Shown here one piece after another: positions 55,001 through 63,163 of a DNA stretch of 64,000 nt. The stretch's first letter is position 1; every line of letters begins with the position of its first letter. The translations under genes and the position numbers were made by a program. The stretch comes from Salvator merianae (lineage: Eukaryota > Chordata > Lepidosauria > Squamata > Teiidae). The notes under the pieces are model-generated. The model did no database searches, was not told the origin of the DNA, and saw only the letters and a list, made by a program, of their open reading frames with translations. The stretch is taken from assembly GCA_003586115.2 (NCBI GenBank), contig QVOM02000116.1:45857692-45921691 (forward strand), written 5' to 3'.

Positions 55001-56955
55001 ATATCCCCCTTCCAAATCCAGGAAAATGCATGTTAAAGGAGATACTGCTCACCATGGCTCCCCTGTCTCCAGATTAAATCAGTCAGAAGCAGAGTCTTCT
55101 CACGTGCAGGAATTCTAGGGAAAATTAGAGTTAACCATGGGACAGATAAGCCCAATCCAAAGAAAAAAAGGACAGTAGCCCCAAATTGTTTGGCTGGGGG
55201 CTCAGAAGGGTGCCACACTTAGAATCCCACTGTTAGAGCATTGGATGCAATGGATAACTGGGAAATTATATGAAGGATGTTTAAAATGTTTGTGCCGTTG
55301 CATTGCTGTTATGTTAACAACAGTAGACTGTCTCTACAAGTAACGCTAGTCCTTTATGGATGAGGAAGTTATAATTAGCATCTTTCAATTTATGGATGAG
55401 TAAATGCCTTTGATGTCCCTTTTTTTTCTTCACAGTGGTTTACTTTGGATGAAGTTTCCAAAGGGAGGTTACATTTAAAACTTGAATGGCTCACATTGAT
55501 GCCTAGTGCAGAGAATCTTGACCAGGTATCATTCTCAAATGAAAAGATGCAGTCTGATTTCTAAATAACCTGAAGCTGTCTGAATGAGGATCTGCAGCTG
55601 TATGCATATGCACATTTTCAACTTGCTACCTGTCACTATAAACCATGGCTTGTTGTTACAATGTATATTGTCTTAGATATGCATTCTTCCCTGTTTTTCT
55701 TGCCTACAGCTTTCCACATGGATTTTAAAGTCTTTCTTGTTTTAGTAGACCTCAACCTTAGATATGTCCAAACTTTAACCTTGCTATGAAACTGGTTTCT
55801 GGTTCAAATGAAATAAGAATGTGTGTTTTACTGAAGTAGTTATTCTAAATCCATCTCCTGAATCCTTGTGTATGGAGAAGCACTTGAGGTCAAGGTCCAG
55901 TCCTGACATGATCATATCGCAATAAAACACCTGCTAGGAGTAGTATCTGGAAAGGTGCAAAGTCTGGGAGAATTCTTTTCCAAGAAAAACTCTGTTTGGA
56001 GATAGAATTATGTCTCACTGTTTACAGTTTTAGTACCTGCAGGTTTTGTGTACCTGTGACTTTGGAATTGTATTGGGTTTCATTTGTAACTTGCATATTC
56101 ATAAGTTAGCACCATAAAGTGACACTTACATACTTTTCTTAGGTGAGAGTTGAAACTAGAGGTGCACAGAACCAGTTTTGCACAAACTGGATTTGTATAG
56201 AACAATGTGGGGGAGAAGGGGGGAATCCATTTCTGGTCCATTTCTGAAATGTTTGGGGTTCTGTCCAAAAACAAACAGAACCAAAGGGAGGACTTTGACA
56301 AACAGTTGATTCATTTGATTTCCCCCTGCCATCATGTTCCAGTCTCTCTCCTTCAGTGATTGCTCATTGGCCTTCCACCGGGATCATACCCTGCACCCCC
56401 CTTTCTAATAACACTCCAGCAACTCCCAGGCCACGCCTTGTCATGTTCCCTTCATCAGGTCCTCAGGATACTTAACTGGTGCCCACAGGAGGACCATGGC
56501 AATAGGCAGCCTTCTTCCATGGGGCCTACTAGGGCTTCTGATCTGCAAGTCCTCCCAGAAGGCTTAGCATGTAGCTTGCGTGTATCCATTTCCTATAATG
56601 ACCTCAAATGGCTTCATTAGGCCTTTTGTGATACTGGATGGAATATGCTTAAATCGCTTTTTAAAAATTGCCATGTAGTTTGCCAAATAAGTATAAAAAT
56701 AAAGGGAAAAAGGTGAAATTGTGTGTAGCTTATATTAATATTCACTTTGCAATAAGATTAGAGTTTGTGTGAAAAGAATGAACAAAATTGAATTTTAAAT
56801 TACCCCCCCCTTTTTTTTTTTTAAATTAAGCGTGATGGGTTTTGGTGTTTTATTTTTAGGTGCTAAAAAGTGTTAAAGCTGATAAGGACCAAGCCAACGA
56901 TGGACTTTCAGCAGCATTGCTTATTCTCTATTTGGATTCAGCAAGAAATCTGCCA
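9676..56955 (+). CDS. ESYT2: Extended synaptotagmin-2, 5' 13 coding exons (partial gene)
   Basis: Coding join: 9676-10023, 25799-25840, 26067-26201, 27950-28026, 31471-31543, 31813-31902, 42798-42853, 50617-50737, 51752-51928, 53276-53358, 54125-54173, 55436-55525, 56860-56955; 479 codons without a stop. Order of parts: Pro/Ser-rich N-terminus (residues 1-33), hydrophobic ER hairpin (about 47-79), SMP domain (about 117-305), C2A (about 315-430), linker, start of C2B (from about 461). Known for the family: E-Syts are anchored in the ER, bind plasma-membrane PI(4,5)P2 through C2 domains, and move glycerolipids through the SMP domain at ER-plasma membrane contacts under Ca2+ control. ESYT2 is preferred over ESYT1 (five C2 domains) and ESYT3 because the SMP and C2A text matches recalled vertebrate ESYT2 almost residue for residue. 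The start at 9676 is the first in-frame ATG (A at -3); Met34 is a possible downstream start. The rest of C2B and C2C lie beyond the window. Confidence 0.96.
13998..14457 (+). repeat. tRNA-derived SINE, split by a hAT insertion
   Basis: Head 'agagcctgtgtagtatcgtagtta...gctgggtttgaatccc' has A- and B-box-like tRNA text. The tail 'agaataaaatggaggagatg...aggtataaatgcc...taaataaat' is the usual end of a reptilian SINE. The middle is interrupted at 14126-14337 by a separate element. Confidence 0.65.
14126..14337. mobile_element. hAT-type non-autonomous DNA transposon (212 bp)
   Basis: Terminal inverted repeats CAGTGGTTCTCAACC (left) and CAGTGATTCCCAACC (right, reverse complement) differ at 2 of 15 positions. 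They start with CAG as hAT ends do. Flanks gcctaagc (14118-14125) and acctaacc (14338-14345) form an 8-bp duplication with two differences, the hAT length. No transposase frame. Confidence 0.75.
14820..15820 (-). repeat. CR1/L2-like LINE fragment, antisense
   Basis: On the + strand it reads as the antisense of a reptilian LINE: 'ggtttatatattaccttcta' (tail region), 'gttccatagctaggaactgcc', 'caccttgaattggacttggtagc', 'aaaatgcattacagtagtcaaa'. The same order of blocks occurs at 44600-45300. The 151-codon - strand frame at 15367-15822 is not a recognisable LINE protein. Confidence 0.5.
18759..19423. repeat. Imperfect tandem duplication, two units of 312 and 353 bp
   Basis: Unit 1 (18759-19070) and unit 2 (19071-19423) both begin 'agggcctcaggagaacctga' and both end '...attacagtattctactgtg.cattga.ttc'. 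Shared inner blocks include 'cattgtaaagatta', 'cccatatcatact' and 'gtgccctatggtagtaaaat'. Unit 2 has about 40 extra bases after its first 40. No open frame; unique intronic DNA rather than a known repeat. Confidence 0.8.
19437..19670 (+). repeat. 'ggatcaggccat' interspersed repeat, copy 2
   Basis: 'gaggagccctgctggatcag', 'catctagtccagcatcctgt', 'ctgtctctccaccctggagg', ending near 'gacctccatgagtttgaa'. The best preserved of three copies, lying directly after the tandem duplication. Confidence 0.7.
20930..21130 (+). repeat. LINE 3' tail (CR1/L2-like)
   Basis: 'taaattgtgagcttgcgggcagggact...gagctgttctgagagtccttctgggctgaggggcagcatatgaataaa' is a standard reptilian LINE 3' end. Confidence 0.55.
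24962..25132 (-). mobile_element. Short antisense L1-like insertion with 11-bp target duplication
   Basis: Direct repeat aatcacatctt at 24951-24961 and 25133-25143 flanks an insert. The insert begins with a T-rich stretch (tatttttatttatttatttt, the complement of a poly-A tail) and continues 'attatacaaaaattaacaaa'. It is a 5'-truncated retroelement 3' end. Confidence 0.65.
25799..25840 (+). CDS. ESYT2: ESYT2 coding exon 2 (42 bp), start of SMP domain
   Basis: Encodes residues 117-130, VHFPDTERAEWLNK, the conserved entry into the SMP domain. Acceptor ttag at 25795-25798 and donor gtaagg at 25841; phase 0 at both ends. It is too short for standard ORF calling and was found by the family motif. 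It follows a 15.8 kb intron. Confidence 0.96.
26067..26201 (+). CDS. ESYT2: ESYT2 coding exon 3, SMP domain
   Basis: 45 codons (131-175), starting TVKHMWPFICQFIEKLF and ending FTKIDLGHQ. The acceptor is preceded by a good pyrimidine tract (ttgttttctttctcag); donor gtgagc at 26202; phase 0 at both ends. This is the first amphipathic helix of the SMP fold, which lines the lipid-carrying groove. Confidence 0.97.
26833..26961. mobile_element. hAT-like miniature element, family M copy 1 (129 bp)
   Basis: The ends are inverted repeats over about 36 bp: left CAGCGATGGCCCATGATCTT, right (reverse complement) CAGTGACGGCCTGTGATTTT, then both AAGGGTGG(C/G)TGTTCAC. Flanks atcaataa (26825-26832) and atcagtaa (26962-26969) are an 8-bp duplication with one difference. 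The core ctttaag...ggtgttc is shared with elements at 40116 and 63164. Confidence 0.75.
27950..28026 (+). CDS. ESYT2: ESYT2 coding exon 4, SMP domain
   Basis: 77 bp, encoding PLRINGVKVYTENVDKRQ and on to LDLQI (176-200) plus two bases of Ser201. Acceptor ctag at 27946-27949, donor gtaaac at 28027, leaving phase 2. The split Ser codon is completed by exon 5. Confidence 0.97.
28537..28567. repeat. Tetranucleotide microsatellite (TGTC)n/(TATC)n
   Basis: Reads tgtctgtctgtctgtctatc followed by tatgtctatc; a simple repeat, likely length-variable. Confidence 0.85.
29703..29850 (+). repeat. 'ggatcaggccat' interspersed repeat, copy 3 (short)
   Basis: 'cctgctggatcaggccatag', then 'tagcatgctgtccaaaattgcttctgggtattctcaagcagaagatgaatgcaa', ending 'cctccctgcaagtggtcttta'. 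It lacks the 'cacacagtggcccacc' block and is more diverged than the other copies. Confidence 0.65.
31471..31543 (+). CDS. ESYT2: ESYT2 coding exon 5, SMP domain
   Basis: 73 bp, completing Ser201 and encoding FVGNCEIDLEIKRYF...AGVKSIQ (to residue 225). Acceptor tttag at 31466-31470, donor gtgact at 31544. Exons 4 and 5 together make exactly 50 codons, which supports the phase-2 junction. Confidence 0.97.
31813..31902 (+). CDS. ESYT2: ESYT2 coding exon 6, SMP domain
   Basis: 30 codons (226-255), IHGTMRVILEPLLGDMPLVG and on to FFLRKP, an SMP beta-strand and loop. Acceptor tttag, donor gtaagt at 31903, phase 0. Intron 5 before it is only 269 bp. Confidence 0.97.
32260..33405 (+). repeat. ~1.1 kb interspersed repeat, copy B
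   Basis: Reverse-complement counterpart of 7150-8240, with matching blocks 'gcctaacatgagcaaagatt' (32671) and 'taaaatttaatttttaggtt' (33159). Its minisatellite portion is only about two units (agaagggtcaagcagatgga / gtcaagcaggcggaacc). Class unknown. Confidence 0.65.
34550..34985 (+). repeat. CR1/L2-like LINE C-terminus and 3' tail
   Basis: 'gatagggccttctttgtgat'-type text (as 'gacagggccttctttgtgat') corresponds to the 'RAF.V..P.LW' C-terminal LINE motif. It ends 'ttagattgtaagcctgagag...gtaaataaataaaataaata', a CR1/L2 tail. Degraded. Confidence 0.55.
37799..37912 (-). mobile_element. 114-bp antisense L1-like 3' end with 13-bp target duplication
   Basis: Perfect direct repeat gagcagctgtagt at 37786-37798 and 37913-37925 flanks an insert. 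The insert begins ttttaaagataaattttatt, close to the start of the L1 insertion at 3939. It is a strongly 5'-truncated insertion whose intact duplication suggests it is relatively recent. Confidence 0.7.
40116..40221. mobile_element. hAT-like miniature element, family M copy 2 (106 bp)
   Basis: Starts CAGTGGCAGCCTGTCGCTTT and ends ...GGCAGGCCACTG, whose reverse complement CAGTGGCCTGCCGCGAC mirrors the start. Shares ctttaagggcgggtgttc with copies at 26833 and 63164. No convincing 8-bp duplication. Confidence 0.6.
40366..40504. mobile_element. Inverted-repeat miniature element (139 bp)
   Basis: Left arm cctttctgcactaggcc...tattctggattata pairs with the right arm, whose reverse complement reads cctttcagcattgggcc...tactctggattata. 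Inner arms (gattgtaatctacac against the cross-arm) extend the symmetry. Flanks gtcctagga and gccctagtt hint at a degraded target duplication. Superfamily undecided. Confidence 0.55.
42798..42853 (+). CDS. ESYT2: ESYT2 coding exon 7 (56 bp), SMP domain
   Basis: Encodes LLEINWTGLTNLLDIPGL (256-273) plus two bases of Asn274. Acceptor ttcag at 42793-42797, donor gtaagc at 42854, phase 2. Isolated between introns of 10.9 kb and 7.8 kb and recognisable only by its conserved text. Confidence 0.96.
43575..43835 (+). repeat. CR1/L2-like LINE C-terminus, + strand
   Basis: Decayed frame with 'VEPYSWWHQSCEMLPPLTLV' ('..P.LWN.LPP.V' pattern), followed by 'gcctattgaaatcattccttttc' ('..LK..LF') and a T-rich 3' region with 'attgtaaactagtttgatatttataatggg'. 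Confidence 0.5.
44600..45975 (-). mobile_element. CR1/L2-clade LINE, antisense, with reverse transcriptase fragment
   Basis: The - strand frame at 45504-45725 reads 'LLKETDYLDPFQSGFRPG' and 'YGTESTLAALTNNLLRNIDR', the conserved N-terminal RT block of CR1/L2/Rex-type LINEs. Just upstream (- strand, about 45750-45800) 'LLKKSSLAFEV' and 'NYCPVQ' match the preceding 'LLKKP...NYRPVS' block. The 3' side (44600-45300) is the same non-coding text as 14820-15820. Many stops and frameshifts; dead. Confidence 0.7.
46118..46200. repeat. Short interspersed repeat 'taggctttcacggccga'
   Basis: Contains 'gaatgtaggctttcacggccgatttc...tggctgttgtgcttgttc', text I associate with a common reptilian repeat. The class is not certain. 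Confidence 0.3.
46270..47155 (-). repeat. Antisense LINE tail fragments (several pieces)
   Basis: 'aagtagcattccacagagag...aaggc' (46393) is the antisense of the 'LWN.LP' region. 'tttatttataaa...tatcctcagggcagctcacaa' (about 46870-46920) and 'tttatttcctgccttatattgaaaggtcacaaaatggtatacaa' (about 47005) are antisense LINE 3' ends. At least two insertions; AT repeats near 47105-47135. Confidence 0.45.
48000..48815 (+). mobile_element. DIRS-like retrotransposon remnant (tyrosine recombinase fragments)
   Basis: The + frame at 48117-48338 gives 'ILTFLQDGLRKELLISVIKR QVYAF', resembling the N-terminal core-binding part of DIRS tyrosine recombinases ('..FLQ.GL..GLS.STL..QVSA'). The + frame at 48510-48707 gives 'ASIEVCRIATWISLSTFSSR', resembling the C-terminal 'I..AA.W.S..TF..FY' block. 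Stops and frame changes lie between. Family assignment rests on remembered motif shape only. Confidence 0.45.
49941..50078. mobile_element. Near-perfect 138-bp palindrome (68-bp arms, 2-bp centre)
   Basis: Left arm ggctgcatctagatgtcagt...ggatattc (49941-50008) and the reverse complement of the right arm, ggctgcattcagacatcgct...ggatattc (50011-50078), agree at roughly four of five positions along the full 68 bases, with only two bases between them. Likely a MITE. The fold could also form a hairpin in the pre-mRNA. Confidence 0.75.
50617..50737 (+). CDS. ESYT2: ESYT2 coding exon 8, end of SMP domain and link to C2A
   Basis: 121 bp: completes Asn274 and encodes GLSDTIILDIISNYLVLPNR, TVPLVSEVQIAQLRFPIPK (to residue 314). 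Long pyrimidine tract before acceptor caacag; donor gtaaga at 50738; phase 0 out. It holds the last SMP helix and the short connector to C2A. Confidence 0.97.
50738..53275 (+). other. ESYT2: ESYT2 introns 8 and 9 (1.0 and 1.35 kb, interrupted by exon 9)
   Basis: Intron 8 is 50738-51751 and intron 9 is 51929-53275. A short inverted-repeat relic 'gtactcccatcatggcc...catgggagtggtag' lies at 51406-51450. A poly-T/poly-A junction lies near 52008-52028. No other feature. Confidence 0.8.
51752..51928 (+). CDS. ESYT2: ESYT2 coding exon 9, C2A domain first half
   Basis: 59 codons (315-373). Opens with GVLRIHFIEAQDL, the first C2 strand, followed by GKDTYLKG and KGKSDPYGIIRVG. Asp331 and Asp343 sit in Ca2+-binding loop 1 by family position. 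It ends NPKWNEVYE, the classic C2 'NP.WNE' motif. Acceptor atag at 51748-51751, donor gtatga at 51929. Confidence 0.97.
53276..53358 (+). CDS. ESYT2: ESYT2 coding exon 10, C2A domain Ca2+-binding loop 3
   Basis: 83 bp encoding ALVYEHPGQELEIELF then DEDPDKDDFLG (374-400) plus two bases of Ser401. The acidic cluster Asp390, Asp392, Asp394, Asp396/397 matches the third Ca2+-binding loop of a Ca2+-competent C2 domain. Donor gtagat at 53359 is weaker than its neighbours; phase 2. Confidence 0.97.
54125..54173 (+). CDS. ESYT2: ESYT2 coding exon 11 (49 bp), C2A
   Basis: Completes Ser401 and encodes LMIDLTEVEKERHLDE (402-417). Acceptor cctag, donor gtaagt at 54174. Exons 10 and 11 together make exactly 44 codons. 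An antisense LINE fragment begins about 35 bp after the donor. Confidence 0.96.
54205..54575 (-). mobile_element. CR1/L2-like LINE 3' end, antisense
   Basis: The - frame at 54356-54562 encodes 'RAFSVLAPRLWNTLPPEVRQ' and 'FRRAIKTHLFTLAFG', the intact-looking C-terminus of a CR1/L2 LINE. The + strand left edge is its antisense tail: 'tatttatttatttatttgca...cccgccctataaggtctcag'. It starts 32 bp after the exon 11 donor. Of the LINE C-termini here this one is the least decayed. Confidence 0.7.
55436..55525 (+). CDS. ESYT2: ESYT2 coding exon 12, end of C2A
   Basis: 30 codons (418-447), beginning WFTLDEVSKGRLHLKLEWL, the last C2A strands, then the linker LMPSAENLDQ. Strong pyrimidine tract (ttttttttcttcacag) before it; donor gtatca at 55526; phase 0. 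Confidence 0.97.
56860..56955 (+). CDS. ESYT2: ESYT2 coding exon 13, C2A-C2B linker and start of C2B
   Basis: 32 codons (448-479): VLKSVKADKDQANDGLSAAL then LILYLDSARNLP, the first strand of C2B. Acceptor tttttag at 56853-56859, donor gtaagt at 56956. The next expected exon (C2B, beginning near SGKK in other vertebrates) was not found in the remaining 7 kb. Confidence 0.96.
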
Positions 56956-59515
56956 GTAAGTCTCCTTGGGGTAATGAAACCCATCTTGAACAATTTTTTC
57001 TTATATCACACATTGCTTACTACTATGACACTTTTGCCTCGCTTGCTTACATTGTGCCATGCTTTTAATTACATATTCATCTGCAGTGTGATTGAATGTA
57101 GAGCTAATCTACTAATTGCATTTGTACAATTTTTTAAAATAATTTTCAAATTATTAGAACTGTGAAAAGAAATTGCACAAGAGAGGAGCAAGAAGCTCTT
57201 CAACTTCAAATAGGGATCTGGATTTGTGTCTTTCTTTTTATGTTTCCTTGTCACAAGGCTCAATGGCTTATATTCTGAATTTTCTTCCAATTGAAAAAAT
57301 GTTGTGCTCATGCAATGGTGAAAATTTATATGATATAACTTTACAGTGAACAAAAACGTCTTCAACTGAGATGCATAGGCTTTCGCTCTAGATTTTCTTT
57401 TAGCAAACTCCATGTCATAAGCTGAAGGCCAGGTGTGATACTCTGAGTAGACCACTACTGTATGAAAATTCCTTAAATTCACCATCTATTTTTCATAAAT
57501 AAATCATAAGTGGATGGCCTGTGGCAACATCCATGCTATCCCCAAATATTAGTGGACTTCTGACTCAATGTCCTCTTCATCCAGCTAGACTAGTAGTGTG
57601 GATGATGGAAGTTGATCTGGTGCACTGGTTCCCAATTATGTTAACAAGGCAGAAACAAGTCTTGATAGTGGAAAGTACTCATAGGACATTGTACATGTGT
57701 ATAATGGGATTGTGTGTGCCAGTGCAGCTTTTATTTGCTTCTGCCAAACAGCAGAAGCTTGTTATAGCGCAACAAACTAGATTTATTTGATTATTTTTTA
57801 ATTAAAAAAAGAAACGTTCCATTCTGTTCTACTTTGTACTGACACCAGTAGTCTAAGGCATATAACCCAGTACTGCTGTTGTTTGCTAGTAAATTCTACT
57901 AATTCCTATGAGCTCTGAAGTGGGGGGAATGGTCCTGAATGAAGAGAGAAATTGCAATAGTAAATTATTTTTAAAATTCTATATAAGCCCACAACACTGT
58001 ATTTGTAAGATGAAACATTCCAAATATGTTATAATAGGCCTATAATTTGTTTTTTTTCTTCCAAAATGGAATTGGGTCGATGGGAGAGGAATTAAATGCA
58101 TTTAAATTATCTTGTCAAGAAACATCAAATTCCCAAGACAGAGATAGTTCAAGCACACATAATGCTAAGTTTTGGGATAAAGATATGTTTTTTTTTTTAA
58201 AAGTTTTAAAAAAAACCTCTCTCCAAAGCTACCTTTGAATTGGGTATGAGCAATACAATTTGGTTCATCTCCAGTGGTAGCACTATCTGTCTGTCATTGG
58301 GGAATACATGAATAGCTCGGTGTGATTTATTGCTTTCCTTGTGTCAAGTTTCTCTTCGCCCAGCGTGGCTGTTCGGAGTCTGCCAAATCGACACAAACTG
58401 GATCAGTTGGTCTACATTGTTGGAACCGCTGAGCTAGGCAAAAGAGTGCTTTAGTACAAGGAAGAGCTAGATACATTCAGTGGGTCAGCGTACAGTCAGA
58501 ACAGATTTAAACCATTGCACATAACTATTTTGAACTTTTAAAATATATTCTTGTGTGAAACACTTGAGAGCTGCTGTTTTCCTGCAGCAAGATATCCTAA
58601 CACGTCCACTAATTCCTAGACTAACAAACTCCTTGAAGTTCTCAAACTAACCAGGACGATGCCTCCTCTTATTGGCTGTGCTTTTATCTGCCTGTCACAG
58701 AGATGGCAAAAGCATTAAACTCTTTGAAGGCTGCCTGCTTTCTTTTTTCTAGCTGGCAGGTAGGTTAGAAATAAATTCTACTGTGTACTCCTACTAGAAG
58801 CCTCTGATGATCATTTCAACACAAAATAATGTTTTACAAGTGAGATAATACTGATCATTAGTGGTTTTTAAAGACTGAACGCTCTAGTGGCACATTTTTT
58901 AATGTAGTTTTTAAGGTTGTCTTGTGTAATATTTGCATTTCTGGTGTTTTTCTGAGAAATGCTTGGTGACCTTAGATCTAAAAAGCAGATGATGGGCTTT
59001 TTCGGAGATGGAAAATTGTTAATCAATTTTTGAAAAAAAAAATGTAGTGAAACTTCTCTAGTTTATTTCTATTTGACTTTATAATAAACAGGTTTATACA
59101 GAAAACTCATCCAGCATTTTGAGCCGATTCGTCATTTAGGGCATGATGTTCCTATTTAATAATGTGGGCAATTATATATAAATTATATAGGACTTGAATT
59201 ATGCACCTAATACCTTTCTTTGAGGCAAGGATAGTTAACAGTTTCTCCTCAAGATTTTGAGTAAGCACCAGTTTCACCAGATCTACTTAGCCGACATGGC
59301 CAATGGTAAGGGACAGTGTCATCCTTGTTTGTTTCACCTTGGTTATAGCTTGAATATGGGAGAATCCTTACAATTCAGAGCTTTCAGCATTCAAATTTGC
59401 AGAAGTCAATTAAAAGAAAGCACTTGAGCAAAGAATGTGATCATAGAACAAAGTGGAAAAGATAGAATCATCTGAAGACTGTTGTTATCTAGCTGTCATC
59501 AACAGTGCTCAGCAT

Positions 59516-59780
59516 CAGCGGCGTAGCTAAAATTTTTGCAGCCCGGGACCACGTGGTGGCAGAGGAGCGCGAGTGAGGGGGGCCTGCCCTGCAGCCTCCT
59601 CCCCCTGCTGCGCACCGACGACTGCCGTCCGGGCGCTGTGCCACGCTCTCCTTCTTGCTTGCGCTCCAGCGAAACTTTGCGCGCCAGGCAGGCAGAGAAG
59701 GCCCTGGCTGGATGTGCCGCCCGGGACGACGTGCCACCCAGGGTGGACCGCCCCCCTTGCCCCCCCTTCCTACGTCACTG
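59516..59780. mobile_element. GC-rich hAT-type non-autonomous transposon (265 bp)
   Basis: Left end CAGCGGCGTAG and right end (reverse complement) CAGTGACGTAG form inverted repeats differing at two of 11 positions. A perfect 8-bp direct repeat ctcagcat (59508-59515 and 59781-59788) flanks it, the hAT signature. The interior is very GC-rich in AT-rich surroundings and opens spurious frames on both strands. No transposase. Confidence 0.8.
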
Positions 59781-62700
59781 CTCAGCATTGACTGAAAATC
59801 AGGGATGAGTGATGAGCAAACTATTAATTATTCCTACTCAAGGGTTTAGGGTAGAACTGGATCTCTAATTTTATATGGATAAAGTCACATTAATACTTCT
59901 CAAAGATGTCAGGTCTTCAAGATAGTTTATATAAACTTGTCTCTATTAAAGTTATCATATATTGTTAAACTGTAGTCCTAAGCAACCCTGGAAGACAACT
60001 TTCTTTTGCATATATATCCAGTCTTTTTTGGAAAGCGCTCAAGGTGGTGAATATTGTATTGCTTGCTTCATTTTATCCTTGCAATGACTGTGTGGCAATG
60101 GTACCAAAGCATGTGACCAGGTTTGTTTGTTTCTAAGGCATCACATTCACAGTCAGATAATCTAATAATATAAGAATTGATTTACTGAAATGTAGAAGTC
60201 TGTCTTAGATCAATTTAAAGCTAGCAAGTTACTGATTGTTGGACCAATTCTGACTAATTGAAGCATAAATCACTCTAAAGCAAATCTAAAATATATGGGT
60301 ATGTTACTAGAAGGTGTCATGATTTGTTGTTTAAGTTATGTTGCAGTTGAAATGCACAGTACAGCTAATTGGGGAGAAGTTGCCCCATGTTGGGAGTGAA
60401 ATCGCCTGGTGAAAAAGACGTTGACATGGACCGTGTTTTATATGCCAGTGGTAATTTCAGGCTCCTTTGACTGTTTTCCTTAACTGTGCTAATGATAAAG
60501 CTGCTCATGCTTTCATGCTGCCCCAATCCCATCACTTTTTGCTTTCTCCTTCCATCTCCATCTTCCTAAAGAGTATCTACGAGGGAAACTTTGGGTGTGG
60601 ATACTTAAAAGAGAGGAGAGCATCGGGACTAGTCTTTTGTGAAAATACTACCTCACTCTATAGAGCACTATTTGTGAGTTCTCGGGTGTTACGTGTATAT
60701 TATGAATTTTCTTCTTTTTAACGTTCAAGAGTGGATTGGTGCTACTAAATCCACTTTGCCCTAATAGTGGAATGGTATAAGCATGCAATTTTTGTTCATA
60801 TGCATGGTTTTCAAAGTGTGCACTGTTATACTTTTGATTGCATTACGAAATTGTTTTATTTGAGCCTATTTGGCGAGTTTGCTTATTCTAAAGTATGCCT
60901 TAATATATTAATCTTTGTGGTTTTATTGGAAAAAAAAGTTGACTCTGCTTGCAGTAAAATGAAGCTGCCGTTAACTATTAAAAGTCAACTTACTCTTCTG
61001 AAAATTCCTTTCAAAATTAAGTGCAAATGGGAGAGGGACTGGAATCTCCTTTATTTGGTTCAAGTTGCACATTCAAAACAGGAAATTAAATTTGGCTTCC
61101 CCAAATAATTTTTTCATTTTCAGATTTTATGTGGTGAGTTAGTAAAGAAGGACAGAATTTAGTTTTATTCAAACACATGAGCTTGAAAAAAGTATTAGAT
61201 TTTTTTTTTTAAGATCTTCACTTCATTTCAGCAGCTTCACGAAAACTGATGGGGGGGGCTTCTTATGCTGAATGCTTTATTCAAGGAAGGGTATCAGGCT
61301 TGTCATTCATTTTAGCAGTGCTTCAGCAGTGCTGTCTGTTTTCTTGGTCTAAGCAGACTTAGGATAAGGTGGATCAGCTATTCTGTCTGATTCACCTGTT
61401 TCAAAGGCTTTTACTGGCAGTAACAACTGATAGCCTGAAGTAGAGACATTTAGGGGCTGAAGAATCATCTACATTGGTTTCTTCAGCAGAGCTGAAGCAG
61501 AACTCCCCAAAAAAGATGTAGGCTTCAGATGGAGGTTATTGGAGATGGCATGGGTAGACTTCTCCTTAATTGACTAAGATTTAGCTTTGAGAAGATACAG
61601 TATTGAAACATAAAGCTAGGCAAGTTCATCCTTGGAAGAATACAGAACTTTAACCTTTACTGTTTTAAATTAAATTATTATATTATCAGCTTGTTACTAT
61701 CCGTTACATTTTATCTTTGTGAATTTCTTCTGACAAATTTAAAAACCTTACTGAAATGCTTCTTACGGCAAGTGCCTAGGACATTGGGTTTGAAATCTGA
61801 TGATTGTCCAAAATGCTTATCTTAACGTCCCATTCTGGCGTAGTTTGGTTTATGACTGCAGAATTGGACACAAATTCAACGTATTCACATATATTCATAT
61901 ACAAAAACTGATATTAAAACAGGCCCAGACATTTTAAATATTTCGTGATTATAGCTCCAAAGCCTTATTCCCACATGAACTCTGGAAAATGCAGAAGCCT
62001 AATAGCCTCTGCATTAATCTTAGTCTTGGCTTTACAGGTGAGCCTGTTAGTTATAATCATATTTGAATTGCAAGCAGGTTAGATGAGCGCTGGAGTGCCA
62101 TATCCCTTCTCAACATCTGTCAAAGAAGCCAAGCTTGCTATCAAGGTAGTGGAACCCCATTTCCTATGATAAATTGCTTGCTTTGCTTAGAGGTTGGAGC
62201 TGGTGCTGAGGTTGGAGCACCAGGTGGCTGACCACCTCATTTGATCCAGGTTGAATCCGTCTTCAAAGCCCAGAGGGAAGAAGAATTTCAGGACCCATTC
62301 CCAGAACATCTCCAGATTCTCAGAATGAACTTAGGAGCATGTTCTCAGTACCCTCCGCCCAAGGCAGTCAGTATGCTGCCAAAACCACATAGTTCAGCTG
62401 TTAAGAATTCGTATATGAGAAGAGGGTAGAGGTAGTACTATTTCTTATTGATTATAAATCTCAGTTATCTGTTGGAGTTGTGCCACTGTGCCTATGCACC
62501 TCCGAAGTTTTTTGCCTTTTATTCTATAGGTGCTTAGATAGGAATAGTTTGGTAACTTAAAAAGACCGATTCAGAAACCCAGTTTGAAAAGCAACTTGAC
62601 CCAAATTAAAGTGGGATGTAAGTTTTTATTTTCTTTAGTAGTGGCTAACTGCCCCATCCTTTTTTATAATTTCAAAACTGCTTCCCTTGTTTTGCATGGC

Positions 62701-63163
62701 AAAGGCATGCAGATGTCAACCCCCTTTGTCATCTGTTATTTTTATTCTGATATTTCTCTTGGCTTAAAGCGGTTGGGGACACATTTTTTAAAATAAGAAA
62801 AAAAAATTGCCGCTCCCATGAACTTCAGCACATTTACGACCCTTGTGAACCCCTGCAAATGAAGCAGCTAGGACTGTGCGAATGAAGTGTGGTCTGGATG
62901 GAAGTGCAAAACAAGCCATGCTGGATATTTGAGGCCATCCTTTTGTTTCCTTGTATATTCAGTGCTATTCTTAGTGGCACAGAGATAGCTCATGGTCAGA
63001 TTTCTAATTCCTAAGGCACCTGACTAGGCTGCCAGTGATATTAGTGCGGACTAGGCAGAGCTCATTTAAAAGTATGCTGACTTAAAGTAACCGCCCTTTT
63101 TTGAAAAACAGGAGCTCAGTGTTCTTGAATGTCTTCCTTGAATGACTCTGGGGAATGAACATC

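Larger units (their letters stand above)
53359..56859 (+). other. ESYT2: ESYT2 introns 10-12 (0.77, 1.26 and 1.33 kb)
   Basis: Introns 53359-54124, 54174-55435 and 55526-56859. Intron 11 holds an antisense LINE (54205-54570). In intron 12, 56155-56620 has repeat-like text beginning 'ctagaggtgcacagaacc' that I cannot name. C7/T12 tracts lie near 56803-56822. Confidence 0.8.

Noticed and set aside
59489..59808. Overlapping frames of 72-99 codons on both strands
   Set aside because: They are produced by the GC-rich interior of the hAT element at 59516-59780.
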